Shown: one piece after another, positions 57,008 through 64,000 of the stretch | Layout: the number at the start of each line of letters is the position of its first letter | Position numbering within the stretch: position 1 is the first letter of the stretch | From: Colwellia chukchiensis | Lineage (GTDB): Bacteria; Pseudomonadota; Gammaproteobacteria; Enterobacterales; Alteromonadaceae | Direction of reading: 5' to 3' | DNA: 64,000 nt | Assembly: GCF_002104455.1 (NCBI RefSeq) | Contig: NZ_NBOC01000004.1 | Span: 186,001 to 250,000 of the forward strand | Notes under the pieces: model-generated | The model's input: only the letters and a program-made list of their open reading frames with translations | The model's database searches: none | Told to the model about the DNA's origin: nothing | Program-made: the position numbers and the translations under genes

Positions 57008-58189
57008 ATGAAACTCGAAGGTATTAAGGTGTTGGATTTATCTTTATTTCTACCAGGACCTCATTTTACTATGATGATGGCGGATCACGGCGCAGAAGTG
57101 ATAAGTTTGGAGCCCCCAGGAGGAGAGCCAGTGCGCCATGTTGGTTTAAAGCAACAAGGTGAGTCAGTTTGGTTTCGTAATGTTTTTCGCGGCAAAAAAA
57201 GTATTAATCTCAATTTAAAATCAGCAGAAGGTAAAGCAGCATTTTTTAAGTTATGTCAATCGGTCGATGTCATGGTGGAAGCGTTTAGGCCCGGCGTCGT
57301 TGACCGTTTAGGCATAGGTTATGAAGACGTTAAAGCGGTAAACCCAGGTATTATTTATTGCGCTATTTCTGCTTACGGCCAAACTGGACCAAAACGTTTA
57401 TCTCCAGCCCATGATCTAAGTATTCAAGCAGACTCGGGCGCGGTATCTATTAATGAGGGGCCTGATGGCCAACCAGCACAACCGGCCATGCCAGTAGCTG
57501 ATATGGCAGGAAGTTTGATGGCTTTTTCGGGTGTTTTAATGGCCATTATTCGTAAACAACAAACCGGATTAGGCGACTATATTGACATTTCTATGCAAGA
57601 CTCGTTAGTTGCTTGGTATGCCAATGTTATGGGGCCTTCGTTTGCTGAACAACGTTCGCCAGTACCTAAAGAAGAGCGTAGCTGGGGCGGCGCAGCTATG
57701 TACAATATCTATAAAACGGCAGATAGCCAATACCTAACACTTGGCGGCTCAGAGCTTAAGTTTGCTTATAATTTATTAACAGCGCTTTGTGACGACGATG
57801 CACAAAGGAATGAATTGTATGAATGCTGTAAATTGCCGCCAGGTGCAAAGCAAAGTAAGGTGAAGGATTTTTTTAGAGAGAAATTCATCAGCAAAAGCTT
57901 AGCCCAGTGGACTGAAATCTTAGCCAATGTCGATGTTTGTTGGGCACCTGTTCGCGACTTACATGCCGCCATGCAGGAAGCACATTTACAACAGCGAGAA
58001 ATGCTGTTAACCGATGAAAAAGGCAATAGCCACTTAGGTGTTCCAATAAAATATAAAAATGAACCTGCAGCGCCTACCTTCACTTTACCTAAATTCAGTG
58101 AGCATACAAAAAGCACATTGCTATCAATTGGTTATTCAGAAAATGAAATTGAAGAAATGCTAATTAAAAAAGCATTTCTAACGGAGTGA
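57008..58189 (+). CDS. Class III (CaiB/BaiF) CoA-transferase, second copy
   Basis: 393 aa, same family as the gene upstream but clearly divergent: LDLSLFLPGPHFTMMMADHGAEVI, NLNLKSAEGKAAF, PAHDLSIQADSG, catalytic Asp in PVADMAGSLMA (about residue 167), GDYIDISMQDS. The PVADMAG form of the active-site loop is different from VSMVDFMTG of the first copy, suggesting different acids or donors. 73 bp downstream of the first copy; last gene of the operon. Could also work as an acyl-CoA racemase, since that activity exists in the family. Confidence 0.88.
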   Translation: MKLEGIKVLDLSLFLPGPHFTMMMADHGAEVISLEPPGGEPVRHVGLKQQGESVWFRNVFRGKKSINLNLKSAEGKAAFFKLCQSVDVMVEAFRPGVVDRLGIGYEDVKAVNPGIIYCAISAYGQTGPKRLSPAHDLSIQADSGAVSINEGPDGQPAQPAMPVADMAGSLMAFSGVLMAIIRKQQTGLGDYIDISMQDSLVAWYANVMGPSFAEQRSPVPKEERSWGGAAMYNIYKTADSQYLTLGGSELKFAYNLLTALCDDDAQRNELYECCKLPPGAKQSKVKDFFREKFISKSLAQWTEILANVDVCWAPVRDLHAAMQEAHLQQREMLLTDEKGNSHLGVPIKYKNEPAAPTFTLPKFSEHTKSTLLSIGYSENEIEEMLIKKAFLTE

Positions 58190-58238
58190 TGAAGATTATC
58201 TGCTCACTTTTTGATTGTATAATGAACATAGTTAGTAA

Positions 58239-58252
58239 CTGACAAATATCAA
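58239..58252 (+). promoter_or_regulatory. FNR-like operator before the TonB-dependent receptor
   Basis: CTGAC-AAAT-ATCAA departs from the TTGAC-N4-GTCAA palindrome at its first base and at its tenth. Its centre lies about 44 bp before a start predicted from TATGAC (58278-58283). A perfect TATAAT at 58218-58223 upstream could be a second promoter, in which case the site would act downstream of its start. Confidence 0.45.
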
Positions 58253-58308
58253 TCCGTTGCTCCTATTTTTATGGTTTTATGACCTAATAATAACAATAGG
58301 AGCGTTTC

Positions 58309-60396
58309 ATGATCAGATTCAAAAAAAACAAAATAGCGTCTTTAACTTTGCTGGCAATATGGCCATTAACCACGACTTTTACTCACGCCTTCGCGGTTGA
58401 ACAACAGGCAGCGCTCGAGCGCATCGAAGTAACCGCTCAGCGTCGAGTGCAAAACTTACAAAAAACACCAGTCTCAATAACGGCCATAGGAGAAGATGAA
58501 CTGGCCGCAAAACAAATAGGTCGATTAGATGACCTTTCATTTGAAGTACCTAACTTAATAATTGCACCTAATACCGGTACCTCATCAGGCGCTAAAATTT
58601 TCATGCGAGGTGTTGGCGAAGATAACTCAACATTTACCAATGATCCAGCGATAGGGATTTATGTTGATGGTGTGTTTTTTGCTCGACAAACTGGCGCATT
58701 AATTGATATTTACGATTTAGAAAGAATTGAGGTGCTACGCGGCCCACAAGGTACTTTGTATGGGCGAAATACTTCGGGGGGCGCAATAAAATATATCTCA
58801 AAAAAACCGCGTGGAAATAACGAAAGTTACCTGCAAACTATTTTAGGTAATATGGGGAAGCTTGATATTAAGTTTGCTGGCGATTATGCCGTTAATGAAG
58901 ACTTAGCCGTACAAATTGCAACGATAAAGCGTAAAAGAGATGGCTACTCATATAATACTACCACGGACCAAAAGGTAAATGATCAAGACGTATTTTCGGC
59001 GCGCTTAGGTGCCCTGTGGGATATTGATCAAATGAGTTCGTTATATTTGAATTTCGACATAGTCAAAGATAATTCAACGGCAGGTTATGCCAGTAATATA
59101 CTCAACGATACTGATGATAATGTTTACACGCTAGAAAGTAGTGTTACTGGCCCCAACAAAGTTAATCAAAAAGGCGTCAATTTTACTTATCAACGAACAA
59201 TAAATGAGCGCATGAACCTAGAGGTTATTGCTGCTCACCGTACCTTGGAAAATCCTTGGCACGGTGATTTTGACGGCAAAGCAGACGTTGTATTAGAAAA
59301 CCGATGGTTTTTAGAACAAGCGCAAGATAGTGTCGAAGTTCAACTTTCAGGTCATGAGCACAAGCTTGACTGGTTGGCGGGTTTGTTTATTTTCCGTGAA
59401 AGAAATGAATTGAGAGAAAACTTTGATGTATTGCCTATGGTGTTAGGACCGTCATCGACAAATTATTTCAAACAAGATACGGAAAGTTATGCCGTATTTA
59501 CGCATGCTACATATGCGTTGTTCGATAAGGTTAATATTACTGGCGGTCTAAGATACACTGCCGATAAAAAAGATATATCGGTTAATCAAATTAAGCCGGA
59601 TAATTCGGCAGGATTTCAGTCCGCTGATGATCATTCATGGTCAAATGTTAATTTTAAACTTGGCGTAGACTATCAATTAAATGAAAGCTTTATGGTGTTT
59701 TTAAACAGCGCATCAGGCTATAAAGCCGGTGGTTATGCCTTGTTAAATAGTGGCGAATTACGCACATTCAATCAAGAAAATAACATAACCTATGAAATAG
59801 GTTTTAAAAGCTCATGGCTCAATAATAAAATTAATTTAAACAGTACATACTTTTTTAGTCAGTACGATGATTTACAGCTATCAGCATGGGATGACGAAGG
59901 TAATATCGTGCGGATAAATGCAGCCGATACTGAAATATCAGGGCTAGAGATTGAAGTTAAAGCCGCAATAACCAGTAATTGGCAACTTAATGCGACATTA
60001 GGCACATTAGATTCGGCATATAAAGAAACCAGATCTCCTATTACGACTGACTTGAGCTTGAAGCAAGCCCCGGATCTTCGTTGGTCTATTGGTAGTCAAT
60101 TTTACTTTGAATTGGCAAGTGGCGAAATTGCTTGGACAATTAATGCAAACCATACCAGTGAATATTTTCAAGATGTTAGTAACTCGATTATAGGCGCTAC
60201 CGAAGCGCATACGTTAATCAACTCTCGCGTGTCATACACGGATAATGATGGCGAGTTCAGCATCAGCCTATGGGGAAAAAACTTATTTGACCAACAATTT
60301 ACCACAGGTAGCTTAGTTGTTGAAGGTCTAGGAGTTGGGGCGATTTATACCAATTTGCCGAAAAGTTATGGTGTTGATTTTACTTATCACTTTTAG
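58309..60396 (+). CDS. TonB-dependent outer-membrane receptor
   Basis: 695 aa, outer-membrane active transporter driven by TonB. Signal peptide about 1-29 (to HAFA), TonB box-like ERIEVTAQRR (about 38-47), plug domain with IFMRGVGEDNS, DPAIGIYVDGVFFAR and LERIEVLRGPQGTLYGRNTSGGAI, then a 22-strand barrel ending in Phe (DFTYHF). It resembles the many uncharacterised receptors beside catabolic genes in marine gammaproteobacteria and sphingomonads, not siderophore receptors with linked siderophore genes. Ligand unknown; presumably the parent compound of the operon upstream. Confidence 0.92.
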   Translation: MIRFKKNKIASLTLLAIWPLTTTFTHAFAVEQQAALERIEVTAQRRVQNLQKTPVSITAIGEDELAAKQIGRLDDLSFEVPNLIIAPNTGTSSGAKIFMRGVGEDNSTFTNDPAIGIYVDGVFFARQTGALIDIYDLERIEVLRGPQGTLYGRNTSGGAIKYISKKPRGNNESYLQTILGNMGKLDIKFAGDYAVNEDLAVQIATIKRKRDGYSYNTTTDQKVNDQDVFSARLGALWDIDQMSSLYLNFDIVKDNSTAGYASNILNDTDDNVYTLESSVTGPNKVNQKGVNFTYQRTINERMNLEVIAAHRTLENPWHGDFDGKADVVLENRWFLEQAQDSVEVQLSGHEHKLDWLAGLFIFRERNELRENFDVLPMVLGPSSTNYFKQDTESYAVFTHATYALFDKVNITGGLRYTADKKDISVNQIKPDNSAGFQSADDHSWSNVNFKLGVDYQLNESFMVFLNSASGYKAGGYALLNSGELRTFNQENNITYEIGFKSSWLNNKINLNSTYFFSQYDDLQLSAWDDEGNIVRINAADTEISGLEIEVKAAITSNWQLNATLGTLDSAYKETRSPITTDLSLKQAPDLRWSIGSQFYFELASGEIAWTINANHTSEYFQDVSNSIIGATEAHTLINSRVSYTDNDGEFSISLWGKNLFDQQFTTGSLVVEGLGVGAIYTNLPKSYGVDFTYHF

Positions 60397-60501
60397 CTTT
60401 CCTGTGTATAAGGGGAGATTATTAGCTGAGCCACTAGACAGTTAACTTAGCCTGATAAATCTTCCCTGATCATTTTATTAAAATCTATTTAAGACTTAAT
60501 T

Positions 60502-60515
60502 TTGACATTGATCAT
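60502..60515 (+). promoter_or_regulatory. FNR-like operator before the VOC gene
   Basis: TTGAC-ATTG-ATCAT matches TTGAC-N4-(A/G)TCAA in 9 of 10 positions. It lies 172 bp before the VOC start codon; a CATATA near 60546 could be the -10. Confidence 0.4.
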
Positions 60516-60687
60516 GTTGTTTACTCATTGGGGTGTTAACAATGACATATAGCAATTGAAAGTTGGCGTTATTTTTTCGCTAACCACGCTTATATTCCCT
60601 GTTACTTTTTAGGACTTATAGGGTTTTTATAATAATTGAAAATATCGATACACAACTAATCTAGACAGAATATCTAAGGTAACTATT

Positions 60688-61659
60688 ATGAAAGAACAAA
60701 AAGACTTTTCTATTAAAGGTTTTTCAGAAGCCGTATTCGTTGTTAATGACCTGCAAAAGTCTAAAGCATTCTATTGTGAAGTTATTGGCTGGGAAGAAGT
60801 AGTTGAAGAAAGTAATACATCGGCTTTTAATGCGTTTTGGCAAATAGAAAATAACGCAACGGTTACCACTTGTTTGCTTCAGGCACCAGCATCGACGACA
60901 GGGGCGATCCGCTTAGTTGAAATTTCTGGTATCGAGCATAGCTATATTCGCGCTAATAGCCAAATATGGGATGTTGGCGGCATTTATGACGTCAATACAC
61001 GTGTTAAAAATGTCCATAAACTTGCACGCAAACTACATGAACATCATTGGTTTGGCGTTAATGAACCGGTGGAAATGCAGTTTGGGCCATTTAAAGTATA
61101 TGAATGGTTAGCGAAAAGTCATGACGGGATCACTCATGCACTTATTGAGCGCCTTGAGCCAGCCTTAGATAATGATCAACAAACGGCATTGTTTAGTGCA
61201 TTAATCAATGCCTCTATGATTATTAAAGATCACCAAAGTGAACTAGACTTTTTCACTAAAATTTTAGGTTTTGAAGCGTTAATACATCAAGAGGACACCT
61301 TTGATAGCGCCAAGAGTAATGTCTTTGGAATGCCATTTGAGCTAGTTGCGAGTACTCCCCATGTATTAACGCTGCTTAGTGCCGACGGCACACGAGATGG
61401 CACTATTGAATTGGCTTCATTTCCAGAACTTACGGGTAACGATTTTTCAGCTAATGCTGCCCCTTATAACTTAGGTATTACTAGCCTACGCTTTCCAATA
61501 AAAGGTATGACGGCATTTTTACAGCACCTTAACGCTCATGATATTGATTATATAGCGGGGGGGGAGGTCGAATTAAAACCTTACGGCGTTGTAACTCTTA
61601 TTGCGATAAATTCGCCAAGCGGTAATCGTTTTGAGTTTTTTGAATTAACTGATAAATAG
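60688..61659 (+). CDS. Two-domain VOC (glyoxalase/dioxygenase fold) protein
   Basis: 323 aa made of two VOC modules (about 8-150 and 165-320), each beginning with a beta-alpha-beta unit (AVFVVNDLQKSKAFYCEVIGW; SMIIKDHQSELDFFTKILGF). In both, the first-strand position that normally supplies a metal-binding His is not His (FSEAVFVV and NASMIIK), while the late Glu is seen in RFEFFEL. It may therefore be metal-free, use other ligands, or bind rather than convert its ligand. VOC proteins also occur in itaconate-type clusters. Own transcription unit after the receptor. Confidence 0.78.
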   Translation: MKEQKDFSIKGFSEAVFVVNDLQKSKAFYCEVIGWEEVVEESNTSAFNAFWQIENNATVTTCLLQAPASTTGAIRLVEISGIEHSYIRANSQIWDVGGIYDVNTRVKNVHKLARKLHEHHWFGVNEPVEMQFGPFKVYEWLAKSHDGITHALIERLEPALDNDQQTALFSALINASMIIKDHQSELDFFTKILGFEALIHQEDTFDSAKSNVFGMPFELVASTPHVLTLLSADGTRDGTIELASFPELTGNDFSANAAPYNLGITSLRFPIKGMTAFLQHLNAHDIDYIAGGEVELKPYGVVTLIAINSPSGNRFEFFELTDK

Positions 61660-62161
61660 AGCAAAAAAATAAACAATTTTTTAATGTTCTTTGTTCATAA
61701 AAATTATACGCAGCATAACGATAGCGCTACAGGTGCCAAAAACCGGTGTTAATTGGCTAATTATTGCACTCGGATAATAATCGACATTGAAAATCAAAAG
61801 CTACGTCTTGATGTTTCAATGTCGCGCTTGTGCTAACAACCGTGAACAAGCAATTACCTAACGGCACCTTTGCCGCTATCATCTGCGTTTATGTTGTCAT
61901 TAGTTGAATCCTTTCGACAGCCTCATTTTACCATAGCGTTGCAGGTATCGAATGATGAAGACTCGCGTGATAGCCATGAACATAAATTACCATTAAGTTA
62001 ATGGCTCGCTAATGCTTATGTTACTTGCTTAGCATCAGTTATAGCGTCATTGAGGCTAGAGCAACTTAAATTATTTGGGCATATTAAAAAACACTTTGTG
62101 ATTTCGGGCCTGAAAATTAGCAGCGCAAGGCTATTACTTAGTATCAGTGAAGGTTGATTAA
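61660..62161. other. Intergenic region, no supported gene
   Basis: 502 bp between the VOC and reductase genes. One short frame around 61860-62000 is open for about 50 codons but lacks a plausible start and product. I see no strong terminator, RNA or operator. Confidence 0.45.
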
Positions 62162-63154
62162 ATGAAAAATAAGAAAATATGCTTACATAGTTATCCTGAC
62201 AATATTCCCACGGTTGATAATTTTAGCTGTCAAGAAGTGGCAGTGACACCGCCAGGGGCAGGGCAAGTATTATGTAAGACACGTTATTTGTCGATTGACC
62301 CCTATATGCGCAGTCAAATTTCAGGGCGCCATATAACTGCTAGTTTATCTCCAGGAGATATGATGATGGGGGAAACAGTCAGTGAAGTTATACAAAGTAA
62401 TAGCGAGAAATTTAAAGTAGGTCAATTAGTTCGGTGTATGGGCGGTTGGCAAGAATATTCGATACACGAACCAGAAGCGCTTTCGGCGCCAATAACCCAT
62501 GCTTATCCATCCTATGCTTTATCGATACTTGGTATGCCAGGTTTAACCGCTTATGCGGGGTTAATGTGGCTAGCCAAGCTACAAAAAGGTAATGTTGTCG
62601 TGATACCCGCAGCAGTAGGGGCCGTAGGCGCTACTGCCGGGCAATTAGCTAAAGCGGCGGGTTGTATCGTTATTGGTATTGCCGGTAGTAATGAAAAATG
62701 TCGTTATGCTGTAAATGAGCTTGGTTATGATTTTTGTATAAACAGAAAAACCGATCATATTGCAGAAAAACTTGAGCAATACTGCCCTAATGGCATAGAC
62801 GTGTACTTTGATTTAGTCGGTGGTAAATTACTACATATCGCTTCAGAGCGGCTAGCTATAGGTGCGAGAGTGATACTGTGCGGTTTAGTGGCTGAATATA
62901 ATAATAAAGACCGCATGGCAGGACCGGCACCGGCATTGTGGATAAAATCTCGTGCAACAGTGTCTGGATTGGTTGTGTATGACTTTGAAGCAAGACGTAG
63001 TGAATTTATCGCCGAATGCTTACCTTTATTTGCACAAAAAAAGCTTAAAATGCAAGAAGATATTAGTATTGGCATTGAGCATGCCCCTGACGCTTTTTGT
63101 AAATTAATGCGCGGAGACAATTTTGGTAAAACCTTGGTTAAGGTGTCAACGTAA
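62162..63154 (+). CDS. CurA/LTB4DH-like NADP-dependent reductase (MDR family)
   Basis: 330 aa medium-chain reductase without zinc ligands. N-terminal YLSIDPYMRSQISG is typical of the curcumin reductase / leukotriene-B4 dehydrogenase branch, with GMPGLTAYAGL at mid-protein and the Rossmann loop AAVGAVGATAGQLAKAAG (about 155-172). These enzymes reduce alpha,beta-double bonds of enones with NADPH. Would act on an unsaturated intermediate of the island. ATG start preceded by GAAGG; ends the plus-strand series. Confidence 0.87.
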   Translation: MKNKKICLHSYPDNIPTVDNFSCQEVAVTPPGAGQVLCKTRYLSIDPYMRSQISGRHITASLSPGDMMMGETVSEVIQSNSEKFKVGQLVRCMGGWQEYSIHEPEALSAPITHAYPSYALSILGMPGLTAYAGLMWLAKLQKGNVVVIPAAVGAVGATAGQLAKAAGCIVIGIAGSNEKCRYAVNELGYDFCINRKTDHIAEKLEQYCPNGIDVYFDLVGGKLLHIASERLAIGARVILCGLVAEYNNKDRMAGPAPALWIKSRATVSGLVVYDFEARRSEFIAECLPLFAQKKLKMQEDISIGIEHAPDAFCKLMRGDNFGKTLVKVST

Positions 63155-63221
63155 TAACAAGAATAAGCCAACATATAAAAGCGATCAGCATCATCACTTT
63201 TTCAAGCGTGCTTATCCTTGT

Positions 63222-63251
63222 TTTAACTTTAACTTTAACTTTAACTTTAAC
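63222..63251. repeat. Five tandem copies of TTTAAC
   Basis: A perfect hexanucleotide tandem repeat, 5 units, in the gap between the convergent reductase and regulator genes. It is flanked by CTTGTT and AACAAG, which could close it into a stem. Copy number may vary between strains by slippage. Confidence 0.85.
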
Positions 63252-63288
63252 AAGCAAATTTAACCGTTATAAGGTGTTTATCACGCGC

Positions 63289-63990
63289 TTAACCTTCTGC
63301 ATAAGTTTTAAGCTTGTCTCTTTCTAAAATAGTAATTTGGTAATTACTGTCGATTTGGATTAAGCCTTCATTTTTTAATTTGCTAAATCCTCGACTGCCC
63401 GTTTCAAGCGACATACCTAAATAATCAGCAATATCTTGGCGGCTCATTGGTAAATGAAAACGATTCGAGCCATGGCCGATACGGTATTCCATATCCAGCA
63501 AAAAGTGAGCGATACGTTGATGCGCTGTTTTTTGCCCCATAATGAAGAGCTGATCTAAAATTAATGACAGAATGTGGTGGGTCATTTCTTGATAACGCTG
63601 GGCAATGACAGGGTATTTATCAAAAATACTGATAATTATTTTTTTATTAATTTTCACCACTGTTGATTCAGTCAAGGTTTTTGCACTAAAACTATAAAAA
63701 GCATGCTCAGATATGCCTAGGATATTACCGGTAAATAAGAATGAAAATACCTGTCTTGAGCCGGTTGAAGTTGAGCGTTCAAGCATGATAGCACCGGATA
63801 CCGGTACGTATACATAATCACTTTTATCGCTTTCTCGAAATAAGTATTCGTTTGCTCCTACGGTATTTTCTTCTGCTTTCTCTGCTAACTCATTAAAAAA
63901 GTCAGTCGAAGATTCTATCTCATTTATATTACTGCCAAAACACGAACTTAATGAAGTTTTTATTGAAACTTTATTGATATCTAACGCCAT
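63289..63990 (-). CDS. Crp/Fnr-family transcriptional regulator without FNR cysteines
   Basis: 233 aa: N-terminal cyclic-nucleotide-binding-type beta roll (about 30-145), dimer helix, and a winged helix (about 165-225) with LPMSRQDIADYLGMSLETGSRGFSKL given as landmarks MSRQDIADYLG and ETGSRGF. FNR uses E-x-x-S-R in the recognition helix to read TTGAT half-sites; E, S and R are kept, with Gly in place of the usual Val/Ile. Only one Cys is present near the N-terminus, so it cannot bind the FNR [4Fe-4S] cluster and must sense something else. Convergent with the reductase; three FNR-like boxes in the island are its probable sites. Confidence 0.85.
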   Translation of the reverse strand: MALDINKVSIKTSLSSCFGSNINEIESSTDFFNELAEKAEENTVGANEYLFRESDKSDYVYVPVSGAIMLERSTSTGSRQVFSFLFTGNILGISEHAFYSFSAKTLTESTVVKINKKIIISIFDKYPVIAQRYQEMTHHILSLILDQLFIMGQKTAHQRIAHFLLDMEYRIGHGSNRFHLPMSRQDIADYLGMSLETGSRGFSKLKNEGLIQIDSNYQITILERDKLKTYAEG

Positions 63991-64000
63991 TTATTAATTT

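Noticed and set aside
55741-58189. Two CaiB genes as a split DMSP CoA-transferase/lyase (DddD-like)
   Set aside because: DddD is a single fused protein with a partner BCCT transporter; here the two genes are separate, divergent, and embedded with lyase and hydratase genes, with no such transporter.
61860-62000. Short frame of about 50 codons between the VOC and reductase genes
   Set aside because: No ribosome site or convincing start, and the residues suggest no family.
63289-63990. Oxygen-sensing FNR
   Set aside because: The cluster-binding cysteines of FNR are absent; only the DNA-reading residues are shared.

Overview
The window looks like a chromosomal segment of a marine gammaproteobacterium of the Alteromonadales, most likely Colwelliaceae (Colwellia/Thalassotalea-like). 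I infer this from moderate-to-low GC, the protein sequences, and the intact run rpsB-tsf-pyrH-frr-uppS-cdsA-dxr-rseP-bamA-skp-lpxD-fabZ-lpxA-lpxB-rnhB-dnaE-accA-tilS, with map, glnD and dapD reading away from rpsB. The genus is inference. I see no rRNA, tRNA, CRISPR array, insertion sequence or prophage.

Layout. 0-4.4 kb: a PepSY / OmpR-type regulator / PhoQ-like kinase operon on the minus strand, facing a C-terminally anchored surface protein. Two direct-repeat boxes with PhoP-box spacing lie between them. A GNAT acetyltransferase follows. 4.7-7 kb: a CHASE3-HAMP-GGDEF diguanylate cyclase, then a gene-free kilobase that carries an unannotated CsrB-family RNA (about 6428-6762) with a GacA/UvrY-type box about 180 bp upstream. 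7-11 kb: small conserved gammaproteobacterial genes (DUF805, DUF3301, DUF3549, truC, a lipoprotein). 11.4-38.3 kb: the housekeeping block for lysine/peptidoglycan precursors, PII signalling, translation, isoprenoids, phospholipid, outer-membrane assembly, lipid A and DNA replication. 38.4-47.3 kb: sstT, a PhnA-like protein, an ICMT-like methyltransferase, a DUF885 peptidase-like lipoprotein, a GNAT enzyme, an M28 peptidase, YaeQ and a class V aminotransferase, with clear terminators.

48-64 kb is an accessory catabolic island. It starts with three genes of unclear role (DUF3108-like beta protein, SAM methyltransferase, small coiled-coil protein). An eight-gene operon follows: HapK-like dimeric-barrel protein, SDR, PuuE-like deacetylase-fold protein, CitE-type lyase, MaoC hydratase, acyl-CoA dehydrogenase and two class III CoA-transferases. 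A TonB-dependent receptor, a two-domain VOC protein, a CurA-like reductase and a Crp/Fnr-type regulator complete it. CoA-transferase + dehydrogenase + MaoC hydratase + CitE lyase + VOC resembles the itaconate/branched-dicarboxylate (ict-ich-ccl) logic: activate a diacid as CoA thioester, desaturate, hydrate, and cleave to two small products. The receptor would import the parent compound. Three FNR-like palindromes (47911, 58239, 60502) stand before separate units of the island. The regulator at its end keeps the E-x-x-S-R recognition pattern but lacks the FNR iron-sulfur cysteines. I read this as one regulated system for uptake and CoA-dependent breakdown of an unidentified organic acid or a larger precursor of one.
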